DNA of 64,000 nt from Pegea sp. RAD2-039 (lineage: Eukaryota > Chordata > Thaliacea > Salpida > Salpidae), in contig JAQGEQ010000255.1 in the NCBI GenBank assembly GCA_034620365.1, forward strand, positions 558,001 through 622,000, in the 5' to 3' direction. Within the stretch, counting starts at the first letter, position 1. Each line of letters opens with the position of its first letter. Under the pieces are notes generated by a model. It searched no databases. It saw only the letters and a program-made list of their open reading frames with translations, and had not been told where the DNA came from. Made by a program: the position numbers and the translations under genes. Below are positions 48,704-63,800 of the stretch, in pieces.

Positions 48704-51700
48704 ATTTGTATTCAAGTAATGTTTGACAGTTATTTATAAAACCAAATATGAAACGCACTAGTCATAATTTTCAAAAATTAGTTTTATCTCTATGAATAAT
48801 ATAATTGTGGAATTTTTACAAGCATTTTAGTATTAAAAGTTAATTCAAATAGTGTTTTTGTAATAAAAGAAGTGATGCGAATTATTTTATAAATTTTTAC
48901 AACAGAATTTAGTGTTTTATGTAAAATATATTTTCATTTTATGTAAAATGGTTGATTAGTATTTTGAAAAATTCACGACAAAGTTCAATATTCATTAAAA
49001 AATAAAACTTCTAACTCTTGCGGTTTCTTTTATAATTTTAATAATATTTAATTTATTAAGCGATATGCGCGACAAATTACTAACAGTTTGTTACTTAAAA
49101 TCCAATCAAAATAATGAAATGCAGAATGCCACGTCATCTAGGTGACGTCACTATCGTTCCAGATCACTAATTTTCAACTTTCGCTAGTAGTGTTACTTTG
49201 CAGGTTGTACATCGCGATTTCAAACAACTGCGGGACTCAATCATCACGTCATCATCCATTTGAAGAACAATAAACAACAAACAAAGTATCTGAAGATCCA
49301 GTTAGATTGTATGTCATCAGCTCTTCAAATCATTGATCGTCTTTAATTGAGTCGTAGATAAGATCAAGTTATGATCTTAATAATGTATTCTGGTTACCTT
49401 ATCATAAAATGAAGGAACACCAACAAGAATCTGGGTATTTTCTTCCACTGTCACTAACATCAGATATTTAGATCTTGTATAAGTAGATATTTTCACTATC
49501 CGGTATCCTTCCATATCTAGCTGATTTATTCAAGTGTTCCCTATTTAAAGGAGGCATGAGATCAAGATTAAAGATGAAGACTACAAGATAAAGTCTTTCA
49601 GATAATGTTGTTACGTTTCTATGGTTACCTACAAAGCTCGGTGAAAAAACTCATCAACCAAAAACTAGTTAAATTAAAAATTTAAAACTTTGATTATTGA
49701 TATTATGTATTATATTAATAAATGATATGATATAAGTAAAGTTAATCAAACATTTCAATTTAATTTGAAGAAAAATGAAATCAATACAAGAGACATAGAT
49801 AAAATTATTAAAAACTTTTAATATGAAATTGAAGGAAATTATTTTCAAAAAATCATTTGGGTTTGTAAACTATTTTTTCATATACAGTTTAAATAAATGA
49901 TAGTATTAGATAGTACTTTTAATGTTGACGATACAATAACTTTCTTTGCTGTTAACGTTGCTTTGGTTAAAGTAAGTGATGACTTGGCAACTTGAACCAT
50001 CAAGATCAATGTTTGCTTGAAAAATAATTATTTATTGAAATGAAGATATTATTTGAGAAGTTTTTAAAAGTCAAGCTACAAAAATGGCGTTTTTATAATT
50101 CACGTGGTTTTTGATGATGTGTTGAAACCATACCGCAGTTCATGATTATATTTTTATCTAACCTTCCTGCAGTGTTATAAAAACTTACATTCTTTTTATG
50201 TAGAAAGATAACTAAAATTGGTTTTGTTAATAGCAAAATAGATTCACAAAATTGTTATTTGTTTAGTATATAGATAACTTAGCAAAATTTTATAAACTAT
50301 TTGTTTTTTAGTTGAAGATGAATTAAAAAAAATCATAATCAAAAATATATTCTATTTAATCTCCTTAATTATCATTTACAGAAAGAATTGCAAAAATATT
50401 TTGGAAAAAGTTAAATGTTTAATACCTTTGATTGAATTGAATTTTAAATGTTAGTTTTAATAAAAATGATTTTCAAATTGACAATTTTAAGATATGTTTC
50501 ATTACATAAAACTTTTTGAAGTTCTCATTATCAGGCATTCTTTATTAATCTTTTTGTAAAAGTTTGATAATAACTTAAATAGAAAGTTTTAATGAAAAAT
50601 AGTTTTCTGAACTCACTGCAATCTTGCATTTCATAAAAGAGTTTTATTTGCTTACAACCATTTTTGTCGCTGTCTACCTTATGTTTTCACGTGACAATAT
50701 ATTTTTTGATTATTATCTGAAGATCGAACTTTAAATCTCTTCAAAATCAAGGTTAACATTTAGTAAACTTTAAAAAAGATTTTAATAATTGGAAAAAGTT
50801 TTATTAAAACAAATTCAGTGTTAATAAACTAATAAGGAAATTTTCTTTTAGAACTGCAAGTTTTTTATTATGTTGAAATGTCTTTTATTTTATTTCTTTT
50901 ATTTTTTGTTGTATTTTTATCCATACTTATGATAACATTAAAATTTCATGAAAACTTATTTATGAATTATTTTGATGTTCAAATTTATATAATAAGTTTT
51001 ATGTACAATTAAATTTATATGTCTTATAGAGAAGTAAAGGTATTTAAGGGTTTTTGTAGCTTATAAATAAAAGGTTTTAAAGTATATTTTAACAGAATTA
51101 TTTCTCCATCACAACAGAAATTTTGAATTTTATAATTTACTTGATAAGTGGTTCATAAGAGTGGAATTTTTTATATTTTTGTTTATTTTCTTTATTCACA
51201 TAAATAATATTGAACTATTCTCATAATATTTTAAAATAATTAATTAAATAAATATGTTTTATATTATAAAGTTATATAGCATTAGATTAAAATAATTTTC
51301 CTTTACATAACAGTTGACTTATTATACTTAAACTAATTCTTTTTGTCTAAATATTTCATCAATTTATTTATAATTTTTATATTTGGTAACTTCTTTTTCT
51401 AGCCCTAAGAAACTGTTTTTTATCTGAATGTAAGAAATACTCTAACTGACAGCAAATTATAGATTTGGTTTTATGTTTCAGATTGTTGGATGTCATTTTA
51501 ACTAAATTTAAAATAAGGCATTTGATATCAGCAAATAGAATGCCAAGATTTGTTTAAGATTAGTTGGAACTTGAATTGCAATATATGACTAAAAACTTTT
51601 TACTATTAATTAAATTATCAAAGAAGATAATTATAATAAAATTATGAAATTTTTTATGTTTAATCTGATTGTTTTTAAACAGCTAAATTTAATCAAAAAT

Positions 51701-54700
51701 TTTGATAAAAATGAGATGAAATTCAAACCTTACAAACTTCATCTGATACTGGATCAAAACATTAAAAGGTTTGTGGTTTTTTATTTAATGTCTAAATATA
51801 ATTTAGAAATTATAATACAATCTTTTTTTAATTACTTAATTTAAATAGAAAAGAATTAGTTTTTATTTCATTTGTGTGCAATTATATTGTTTTCTGTTCT
51901 ATATAAAGATTGTATATTTTGTTATATTGAAACCATGCATTAAATAATTAAATAAATTATTAATATGGTGTAAGCACAAATATTAATTATGATAATTATG
52001 AGACTTCAGAATTACATTTAGAATGATTTGTTATTTTCTAGTATTTTAAACACATATATATCATAAATTTATAATATAATGTTGTTGAATTATATTCTTA
52101 TCATATTTAATCATTAACTTTCATCTCAACAATTAACTTTAGATTGTTAAGAAATACTTTTATTAAAAAAGCTAATAATAAAATTAATGAAAATTTTGGT
52201 GAAAAAAATCCCCAAAATTATATTAAGTTTAGAAAATGCGAAAGTTATTTGTGTGAATTAAAAAACAATTTGTTTAAAAATAAGAATAGCTGATATAATC
52301 AATCCTTCTATAGGCTTGATGTATTAATAGATTATAGAACTTTAAATTGACTTAACAGTTAGTTTATATATTTAATTATTCATCAAATCCAACTCTTTTA
52401 AACTTATACCTAATATCGCTTTTTAAGAAATAATAAAAATAAATTGATTGAAACTTAATTATAATCAATTATCAGATGTGTGGTATTACTTAAAGAAAAC
52501 CTTCTCCATTAGAGGAAAGCAACTGCTCAAGCATTTGATAGATTATAGAAGAAAAGGATTCTAATCATTGATTATATGAAGTCAACCTCTGTGCATCTTG
52601 TAAGAATCAAAACACAATAACTTATAGGAAAATTGTTTTATTTGCACTAAGTAACTCCAGTTAAGAGAATCAAATTATACTTCAGGTAAAGTTGTTGTTA
52701 CTCATATTTGTGACCTTTATTAAAAGTTATTGGTTGAGTTTTCAATAAGACATTTTGTGCAGGGTGTTCAGAAGTGTTGGGGAGACTCATCTTACTAGTA
52801 CATTGACTTTTACGTTTTTATCAACCAACAAGACATCGTTACAAATAACATTTCTTTAAAACAACCTTGGTGTCCATGGTTAAAGATGCTGAATATTCTT
52901 CTTGTTCTGTCATTTTGATTTGTAAGAAATTTTCGACTTTCAAGTTAATAATGATTAATTTTATTAACAAACCTTCTGCACAGTAGTCAAGAGTGTTGAG
53001 AATTCTGTTATTTCAAGAACTTTCACTGATAACTAGCTTCGATTATCTAAACCAACTAAAAAGTAACTTTTATCAATTACACATCTTGTCCTTGGTGGTT
53101 AAAAGTACTGACACGTTTCTTAGAATCCTCACAAGTTTTGTGTTTGATGTTTGAATCAGTTCTCTTCAGCTACTAGCATCTTCAAATGCATAAACTATAC
53201 AACAAATAATAGCGCAATAATGATTACTTATACCTAAGCTAAACCTTAGGCTAGTGGTGAGCGTGCTTCTGACTATAGTAGTTAGAGAACCTTGAATTTA
53301 ACTTTTCTTTGAACGTTGTAATTAAACTTATTTCAATTTTGATGTCACTGAAAGTTTGCTGATTGGTTCAACTACTATTTTAAATTTTTGGTAGGTTGCT
53401 ATAATTACGTAACAGCATCTTTAAAGACGCGGAAATCGTGTCTGGCAGTCTTCATCTTATCTCTTTATTAACCAGAGGAATCTTACATCTATTATTCAGT
53501 AAGAACTTTTGAAACTGAAAGTAGTTTGCCTAGAAAAAAGACTTATCCAAATTCTAAACTTTCGATTTCAGCGATTTTGGAGGAAGACTTTTGTGATGCT
53601 CCTTTACCTGATGCTTAAATAACTAGGAAAGAACGGAAGAAGATTAATATGATGATTTGTTGAAAGCTCAGTAAAAGTCAGTTGAATTTGTTTTTAACTA
53701 AATTGAAATCAAATTTTATTAAGTTTTTGTCACGATATATTTTTATTGGTTGAAAATTAACTTCTAAAAATAAACTTCATTATTACTTGATCAAAATAAA
53801 TAAAATCGTAATAAAGCAAAAGTTAACTAATGGAAGAAAATCTGGTTCCTGAAGATACAAGTTTTATGTAATAACCAGAATTGAACGAGAACGTTCATGA
53901 TAAGTTAGATGCAAAAGTGTTTTCAAAAACAGAGAAAAATACAATTAGAAAATAACTAAAATTTTGTTTACAGTTTCCTGTTTTCATTGATGCTGGGTTT
54001 TCTGTCATTGAGTTGATGCGGAGTAGAGAACATCAATTAGAGGGATCAACTTCAATATCGTCCAATTTGCTGGTAAAATGGGTTTTAATTATAGTCCTAA
54101 ATGTCTTCCATCACCCACAAAATTGGAGTCTAACCTCATCCGAAGATGAAACCAAATGATTTGTCTTCATTTCTGATTCTCGATCCTAACTACATGATCT
54201 CTGATTTCATCAGATCCATAGCTAGTGATTGATAGAATTCATATTTATTTTAAAGACGTTTCATCGTCAAGATATAAATAATCAGTTGATCAACAACCTA
54301 ATCACATTTACTAATCTTCACAATAATGATAAAACTCTCTAAATCCTGCAGATAAATTCTCTTTACTTTCAAAAACTTCATTAAAATTTTTACATTTCAG
54401 TTTTCTACAAACATACAAACTCATCGAGTGGTTGAAGAACGGGAAGGACTTTTTGTTGTGATTGCTCATTTCTTTTATGAGTAGGACACATGATCAAGAA
54501 ACTTATCATATGTATCTTTTGATGTAAAGATGGAAATGAGAGTGTGAAGTTACATGTGAGGAAATATTTGTAGTTTAATCTAATATTTGTTTTGTAAAAG
54601 TCTTAGTCATAACCCAGACATTTTTCAAAGTTATCTCCTTACTAAAGCTGACATAAGGCTACTTCTAGCCACAAGCAGCTGTTTACTTGAAAAAGCTTTA

Positions 54701-55248
54701 TATAAATAGTTATTATCACTTTAATTTATTCAATTTATATAATTTATTCCATGCACAAGTTGTTTTGTCGCTATTGGAGCTTAATATAGATACTGCCTAG
54801 CAACGATTAAGATAATTTCTTTTTGGTGTATCTAGTATAAGGCAACAGTTATTAGAGAATGAAATATTAAAATTGATAAAAACTCTTAACCTTGCAGTGA
54901 TACTAGAAGGGATGTCTGGTGAAGCAACCAATACTTCAGGATTAACAGAAGTTTGAAGCTGCAGAAGAAGCAGTAAATTCAATGGAACCAAATAGAGAAG
55001 ACTGAGTAGTTGTGCGTCATCAGCTCTTCAAATCATCGATCGTCGTCGTACAAAAACTAAACGATTCCGTTAGGTGAATGACCTTTAGTGACCCCACAAC
55101 ACGTCACATCACTGATCACCGTGTGCAGCTAACCGTGAAGAGATGATGGATGATTATTAAACTTTCCATTTATGCGATTTTTGTTTCTAAATTTTTAAGA
55201 TGTTTTATTTAATAAGCGAATAAAGGCTTGAAAATTACTAAAAAAGTG

Positions 55249-56097
55249 TTATGTAAAATCCGCCAGAAATTTATGAAACGCCATTTTATCAACTGTTTTT
55301 TCCAAAACTTTAAGATATCCACAATTTTTGAAATTGATCTACAAATAAAAACAGTTAGTTTGAAAATAACCTTAGAGTTGTTAAAGATCTCCATTATGTA
55401 GATCTTGGGTGCTAGATCTCTCAGGCTAATTGTGACAAAGACACTAGATGTAAACCTGAGACAAATATAAATTTAAATAAAATTTTTGTGAAAAAAATAC
55501 TTCACTAGATGAATATCGTCAACCTTGCTTAGTAGCTTAAATAGCAAAATAAAATTTTAAAATTAATGTCTACTCAATTGTTTACTTTCTAGTACAATGT
55601 CAATGAAGTCTATAGTAGTTCATTCTACTTTGTATAATCAACAAATCTGATACTTATGTATGTAGAAAGTATGACAGCAAACTAGTACCTCATAACTTCT
55701 TTAAAGGTTGAAACTAAGTAAAGTTGACCATTGTAAGATGACACAAAAAGCAACTGTATCTTTTTTGAGGGAGCTGGTCCAGAAACACGAATTTCGTTTG
55801 CAATCCATCCATTCATTCTAAAAACATTATTATCTAATCAACAGAATTTTAATGTGTCATTAGTAATTTTATAACCAGGAAGATAAAATTATTTTTCATT
55901 TTGGCTTTCTTCATTAGATCTAAGAAAAATTGAAGTGTGACGAATTTACCTTTAGGGTTTTTATGTATAAGTAGATTGAAATTGAATTCATCTGTTGTTA
56001 TTTTCAACAATCACAAAGGAATGAGATTGATCAGTGATCTTATGAACTGACTGCTTTGTTCTCTATGATCTTCATCGTCGGATTCGAATCCTTCCAT
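55249..56097 (-). pseudogene. M2 copy in U5 (single stop in exon 1)
   Basis: Exons 2 and 3 are open: the SKKIQLLFVSS segment is intact and exon 3 reads KIYIMEIFNNSK instead of stopping after Tyr. The only clear lesion is TGA at codon 29, shared with U1 and U3. This copy and U4 are complementary: each is open where the other is broken. Confidence 0.6.
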
Positions 56098-57135
56098 GAT
56101 ATCAGAAGTTTAGAAAACTGCGCAATATAAAATGATCAATTTTTACAAGATTTGTAAACTGATATCAATTCTAAAAGTCTTAATTAAAACATGAAATTGC
56201 TAGTACGTTTTACAAGAAGGATTTCCAATCTGCAGATATCAGGCTTCATCTATTTTAAGTTTGAAGATTGATAAGACAAAAAAAAATAGTAAGATATATG
56301 TTATTTAAAAAATATATAAAATCTTGCAACTATCTATGATTTAGAAAACTTTTAGGAAAACTCAAAGGTTGAAATTAAATCTCTAAAAGTTGCATTGGTA
56401 GCTTCCTGGTATTTTTCACTTTTTTATTTTGATAAAAATATGTAAGTTTTTACTGTGATTACTTTAACAGGTAAAGTCGCTCAGCATTTTGAAGATTTAA
56501 AGTATGATTAATATCTCGAGTTTTACGTAAAAAATGATTACTAGTCGATATCATATATTAAAAATTTTTTATGATTTCATTTCATAATCTTTTGACTTTA
56601 CTAGAGTATGGTCGTCTTTAGACTTAAGCTTTTTTACAATAAGTTTGCATTTTTTGACTTTGAATTTTTCAGTTTTACTTTTTTATAGTTAATTATTTAA
56701 ATTAGGAAATAGCTTAAAATAGAAGTAGAATCTGTAATTATCTAACCTATAAGATATTTGAAGTAATATTTGAATTTTTTAGATTTTCAGGATTATTTGT
56801 AGGACTTTTGACAGTTTAATTTCTTACCAGAAGCTTGAAGAAACTTTTGAATCATGGTGAAAACCCGAAGTTCAGCAAAAAAGTAACTAATTTTTAATAT
56901 TTTATTTTTAAATATCCGTTTTTTATTTTACTAAACCTTTTTATAATATGCTTTAGTGGTAAATTCAAATTTCACGATAATTTGAGACAAAATTAAGACT
57001 TTAGTATCTAGGACACAATGTTTATTGTATAAGTATGAAAATGTGTCGAAATAATTTAAAAAAAATGAAATTGTTAAACTTATAAATTAATATGTCCTTT
57101 TTGATAAGCAATATGTTGCAGAATTTTGCCTGGAT

Positions 57136-57726
57136 TCAGTCCTCATCTAATGAGAACAAACATGGATACAACTTATTCTCATTGTAAGGAAGAACAACTT
57201 TTTGTACTGATCTGAGATCAAGATTTTTGAGTTCGGGGATAGTAGGGACTTGAATATTTGCAATTTGAGGAGCAAGTGACGCTTTAAATTGGATCGGTTG
57301 ATCTACATCACTTTCACTGTTACATCCAACTTGAAGATATTAATTTTCCTTTTTTCTTCTCTTCTTTGGATTTGGTTCTTGAGAAATTGTCACTGCTCGA
57401 CTGACGACGGTGGTTTGGTTGTTCAGTTTGGTTTTTTCTTCATTTGGTGTTGATTGCTAAAAAAATAAAAAAAATAAAAGTTTGTAATAACGAATGTTGA
57501 AAATCGAATTTTGAATTTGACTTACTTTAGGGGATTTACCCGAATGTGATTAAAATAAAGTTTCATAGCCAGAGTTCTTAGATCGAAGTTTGACCGGCAG
57601 TTGATGTTTTTTAGTGTTTCTAAACTTCATTGTTGATGAAGCAGCAAAAGACATCATTGGGTTAGAGGAGCTCAGAGACAATAAAGCATCGATCGCGTCG
57701 CATTCTTTTTCATTTAGATGAAACAC
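57136..57726 (-). pseudogene. M1 copy in U5 (broken)
   Basis: Lesions match U2: GTG at the start position, TAA in exon 1, 6-A run in exon 2, TAA in exon 2. Splice sites are intact. The unit is truncated 138 bp upstream of the gene's start by the U5/U6 fusion, but the E-box (57737-57742) and CRE palindrome (57787-57794) are still present. Confidence 0.7.
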
Positions 57727-57736
57727 GTTGCTGCTT

Positions 57737-57794
57737 CACGTGTTTGTTTTAAAGTATGTAGGTAATGTCTACTAAAAAGAAAATCATGACGTCA
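57737..57794 (-). promoter_or_regulatory. M1 upstream E-box + CRE (U5)
   Basis: CACGTG 57737-57742 and TGACGTCA 57787-57794. The unit breaks off 70 bp further upstream at 57864. Confidence 0.5.
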
Positions 57795-57864
57795 TACATC
57801 GAAAGTAGAAGCGAGAACAAATCCAAATTACAACCAGCCTCATAAACATGAAGCAATCATGCTT

Positions 57865-60800
57865 AACAAAGTATCTGAAGATCCAGTTAGATTGTGTGTC
57901 ATCAGCTCTTCAAATCATCGATCGTCCTTAATAGAGTCGTAGATAAGATCAAGTTATGATCTTAATAATGTATTCTGGTGACCTTATCATAAAATGAAGG
58001 AATACCAACAAGAATCTGGGTCTTTTCTTCCACTGTCACTAACATCCGATATTTAGATCTTGTATAAGTAGATATTTTCACTATCCGGCATCCTTCCATA
58101 TCTAGCTGATTTATTCAAGTGTTCCCTATTTAAAGGAGGCATGAGATCAAGATTAAAGATGAAGACTACAAGATAAAGTCTTTCAGATAATGTTGTTACG
58201 TTTCTATGGCTACCTACAAAGCTCGGTGAAAAAACTCATCAACCAAAAGCTAGTTAAATTAAAAATTTAAAACTTTGATTATTGATATTATGAATTATAT
58301 TAATAAATGATATGATATAAGTAGAGCTAATCAAACATTTCAATTTAATTTGAAGAAAAATGAAATCAATACAAGACACATAGATAAAATTATTAAATAC
58401 TTTTAATATGAAATTGAAAGAAATTATTTTCAAAAAATCATTTGGATTTATAGACTATTTTTTTCTATACAGTTTAAATAAATGATAGTATTAGACAGTA
58501 CTTTTAATGTTGACGATACAATAACTTTCTTTGCTGTTAACGTTGCTTTGGTTAAAGTAAGTGATGACTTGGCAACTTGAACCATCAAGATTCATGTTTG
58601 CTTGAAAAATAATTATTTATTGAAATGAAGATATTATTTGAGAAGTTTTTAAAAGTCAAGCTACAAAAATGGCGTTTTAGAAATTCACGTGGATTTTGAT
58701 GATGTGCTGAAACCATACCGCAGTTCATGATTTTATTCTTATCTAACCTTCCTGCAATGTTATAAAAACTTGCATTCTTTTTATGTAGAAAGATAACTAA
58801 AATTGGTTTTGTTAATAGCAAAATAGATTCACAAAATTGTTATTTGTTTAGTACATAGATAACTTAGCAAAATTTTATAAACTATTTGTTTTTTAGTTGA
58901 AGATGAATTAAAAAGAATCATAATCAAAAATATATTCTATTTAATCTCCTTAATTATCATTTACTGAAAGAATTGCAAAAATTATTTGGAAAAAGTTAAT
59001 TGTTTAATACCTTTAATTGAATTGAATTTTAAATGTTAGTTTTAATAAAAATGATTTTCAAATTGACAATTTTAAGATATGTTTCATAACATAAAATTTT
59101 TGAAGTTCTCATTATGAGGCATTCTTTATTAATCTTTTTGTAAAAGTTTGATGATGTCTTAAACGGAAAGTTTTAATGAAAAATAGTTTTCTGAATTCAC
59201 TGCAATCTTGCAATTTCATAAAAGAGTTTTATTTGCTTGTAACCATTTTTGTAGCTGCTTACCCTATGTTTTCACGTGACAATTTATTTTTTGATTATTA
59301 TCTGAAGATCGAACTTTAAATCTCTTCAAAATCAAGGTTAACATTTAGTAAACTATAGAAAAGATTTTAATAATTGGAAAAAGTTTTACTAAAACAAATT
59401 CAGTGTTAATAAACTAATAAGGAAATTTCCTTTTATAACTGCAAGTTTTTTATTATGTTGAAATGTCTTTTATTTTATTTCTTTTATTTTTTGTTGTATT
59501 TTTGTCCATACTTATGATAACATTAAAATTTCATGAAAACTTATTTATGAATTATTTTGATGTTCAAATTTATCTAATAAGTTTTATTTACAATTAAATT
59601 TATATGTCTTATAGAGAAGTAAAGGTATTTAAGGATTTTTGTAGCTTATAAATAAAAGGTTTTAAAGTATATTTTAACAAAATTATTTTTCCATCACAAC
59701 AGAAATTTTGAATTTTATAATTTACTTGATAAGTGGTTCATCAGAGTGGAATTTTTTATATTTTTGTTTATTTTCTTTATTCACATAAATAATATTGAAC
59801 TATTCTCATAATATTTTAAAATAATTAATTAAATGAATATGTTTTATATTATAAAGTTATATAGCATTAGATTAAAATAATTTTCCTTTACATAACAGTT
59901 GACTTATTATATTTAAACTAATTTTTTCTGTCTAAATATTTCATCAATTTATTTATAATTTTTGTATTTGGTAAATTCTTTTTCTAGCCCTAAGAAAATG
60001 TTTTTTATCTGAATGTAAGAAATACTCTAACTAACAGCAAATTATAGGTTTGGTTTTATATTTCATATTGTTGGATGTCATTTTAACTAAATTTAAAATA
60101 AGGCATTTGAAATCAGCAAATAGAATGCCAAGATTTTTTTAAGATTAGTTGGAACTTGAATTGGAATATATGACTAAAAACTTTTTACTATTAATTAAAT
60201 TATCAAAGAATATAATCATAATAAAATTATGAAGTTTTTTATGTTTAATCTGATTGTTTTTAAACAGCTAAATTTAATCAAAAATTTTAATAAAAATGAG
60301 ATGAACTTCAAACCTTACAAACTTCATCTGATACTGGATCAAAAAATTAAAAGGTTTGTGATTTTTTATTTAATGTCTAAATATAATTTAGATATTATAC
60401 TCCAATCTTTTTTTAATGACTTAATTTATCTATAAAACAATTAGTTTTTATTTCATTTGTGTGCAATTATATTATTTTCTGTTCTATATAAAGATTGTAT
60501 ATTTTGTTATGTTGCAACCATGCATTAAATAATAAAATAAATTATTAATATGGTGTAAGCACAAATATTAATTATGATAATTATGAGACTTCAGAATTAC
60601 ATTTAGAATGATTTGTTATTCTACTCTAGTATTTTAAACACATATATATCATAAATTTATAATATAATGTTGTTGAATTATATTCTGACCATATTTAATC
60701 ATTAACTTTCATCTCAACAATTAACTTTAGATTGTTAAGAAATACTTTTATTAAAAAAGCTAATATAAAAATTAATGAAAATTTTGGTGAAAAAAATCCC

Positions 60801-63800
60801 AAAAATTATATTAAGTTTAGAAAATGCGAAAGTTATTTGTGTGAATTATAAAATTATTTGTCTCAAAATAAGAATAGCTGATATAATCAATCCTTCTATA
60901 GGCTTGATATATTAATAGATTCCTACAATTTATTTTGACTTAACAGTTAGTTTATATATTTAATTATTCATCAAATCCAACTCTTTTAAACTTATACCTC
61001 ATAACGCTTTTTAAAAAGTAATTACAATAAATTGATTGAAACTTAATTATAATCAATTATCAGATGTGTGGTATTACTTAAAGTAAACCTTCTCCATTAG
61101 AGGAAAGCAACTGCTCAAGCATTTGAAAGATTATAGAAGAAAAAGATTCTAATCATTGATTATATGAAGTAAACCCTTGTGCATCTTGTAAGAATCAAAA
61201 CACAATAACTTATAGCAGAATCGTTTTATTTGCACTAAGTAACTACAGTTAAGAGAATCAAATTATACTTCAGGTAAAGTTGTTGCTACTCATATTTGTG
61301 ACCTTTATTAAAAGTTATTGGTTGAGTTTTCAATAAGACATTTTGTGCAGGGTGTTCAGGAGTGTTGGAGAGACTCATCTTACTAGTACATTGACTTTTA
61401 CGTTTTTATCAACCAACAAGACATCGTTACAAATAACATTTCTTTAAAACAACCTTGGTGTCCATGGTTAAAGATGCTGAATATTCTTCTTGTTCTGTCA
61501 TTTTGATTTGTAAGAAATTTTCGACTATCAAGTTAATAATGATTTATTTTATTAACAAACCTTCTGCACAGTAGTCAAGAGTGTTGAGAATTCTGTTATT
61601 TCAAGAACTTTCACTGATAACTAGCTTCGATTATCTAAACCAACTAAAAAGTAACTTTTATCAATTACACATCTTGTCCTTGGTGGTCAAAAGTACTGAC
61701 ACGTTTCTTAGAATCCTCACAAGTTTTGTGTTTAATGTTTGAATCAGTTCTCTTCAGCTTCTAGTATCTTCAAATACATAAACTATACAACAAATAATAG
61801 CGCAATAATGATTACTTATACCTAAGAAAAACCTTGGGCTAGTGGTAAACCAGCTTCTGACTATAGTAGTTCTAGAACCTTGATCTTACTTGTCTTTGAA
61901 CGTTGTAATTAAACTTATTTCAATTTTGATGTCACTGAAAGTTTGCTGATTGGTTCAACAACTATTTTAAATTTTGGCAGGTTGCTATAATTACGTAACA
62001 GCGTCTTTAAAAACGTGGAAATCGTGTCTGCTAGTCTTCATCATTTTTATTTATTAACCAGAGAAATCTTACATCTATTATTCAATAAGAACTTTTGAAA
62101 CTGAAAGTAGTTTGCCTAGAAAAAGAATTATCTAAATTCTAAACATTCGATTTCAGTGATTTTGGAGGAAGACTTTTGTGATGCTCCTTTACCTGATCTT
62201 AGTTCACTGAGAAGGAACAGAAGAAGATTAATATGATGATTTGTTGAAAGCTCACTAATAGTCAGTTGAATTTGTTTTTAACTAAATTGAAATCAAATTT
62301 TATTAAATTTTTGTCACGATATATTTTTATTGGTTGAAAATTAACTTCTAAAAATAAACTTCATTATTACTTGATCAAAATAAATAAAATCGTAATAAAG
62401 CAAAAGTTAACTAATGGAAGAAAATCTGGTTCCTGAAAATACAAGTTTTATGTAATAACCAGAATTGACCGAGAACGGTCATGATAAGTTAGATGCAAAA
62501 GTGTTTTCTAAAACAGAGAAAAATACAATTAGAAAATAACTAAAATTTTGTTTACAGTTTCCTGTTTTCATTGATGCTGGGTTTTCTGTCATTGAGATGT
62601 ATACGGAGTAGAGAACAACCATTGGAGGGATCATCTTCAATATCTTCCAATTTGCTGGTAAAATGGGCTTTTATTATAGTCTTAAATGTCTTCCATCACC
62701 CACAAAATTAGAGTCTAACCTCATCCGAAGATGAAACCAAATGATTTGTCTTCATTTCTGGTTCTCGATCCTAACTACATGATCTCTGATTTCATCAGAT
62801 CCATAGCTAGTGATTGATAGAATTCATATTTATTTTAAAGACGTTTCATCGTCAAGATATAAATAATCAGTTGATCAACAACCTAATCACATTTACTAAT
62901 CTTCACAATAATGATAAAACTCTCTAAAATCTGCAGATAAATTCTCTTTACTTTCAAAAACTTCATTAAAATTTACATTTCAGTTTTCTACAAACATACA
63001 AACTCATCGAGTGGTTGAAGAACGGGAAGGACTTTTTGTTGTGATCGCTCATTTCTTTTATGAGTAGGACACATGAACAAGAAACTTATCATATGTATCT
63101 TTTGATGTAAAGATGAAAATGGGAGTGTGAAGTTACATGTGAGGAAACATTTGTAGTTTAATCTAATATTTGTTTTGTAAAAGTCTTAGTCATAACCAAG
63201 ACATTTTTCAAAGTTATCTCCTTACTAAAGCTGACATAAGGCTACTTCTAGCCACAAGCAGCTGTTTACTTGAAAAAGCTTTATATAAATAGTTATTATC
63301 ACTTTAATTTATTCAATTTATATAATTTATTCCATGCACAAGTTGTTTTGTCGCTATTGGAGCTTAATATAGATACTGCCTAGCAACGATTAAGATAATT
63401 TCTTTTTGGTGTATCTAGTATAAGGCAGCAGTTATTAGAGAATGAAATGTTAAAATTGATAAAAACTCTTAACCATGCAGTGATACTAGAAGGGATGTCT
63501 GGTGGAGCATCCAATACTTCAGGATTAACAGAAGTTTGAAGCTGCAGAAGAAGCAGTAAATTCGATGGAACCAAATAGAGAAGACTGAGTAGTTGTGCGT
63601 CATCAGCTTTTCAAATCATCGATCGTCGTCGTACAAAAACTAAACGATTCCGTTAGGTGAATGACCTTTAGTGACCCCACAACACGTCACATCACTGATC
63701 ACCATGTGCAGCTAACCGTGAAGAGATGATGAATGATTATTAAACTTTCCATTTATGCGATTATTTCGAAATTTTTAAGATGTTTTATTTAATAAGCGAA

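Larger units (their letters stand above)
48467..57864. repeat. Tandem macro-repeat unit U5 (3' truncated)
   Basis: Fifth copy, normal from its start through the M1 promoter: CRE 49143-49150, AT-rich gene-poor DNA about 50260-53300, remnant plus gene about 53330-53650, M2 55249-56097, orphan first exon near 56853, M1 57136-57726. It ends abruptly at 57864, where the sequence upstream of M1 is joined to the equivalent of U1 ~816. The Cys-rich island, the 45-codon ORF and the LINE fragment normally found before the next unit are missing. Confidence 0.93.
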
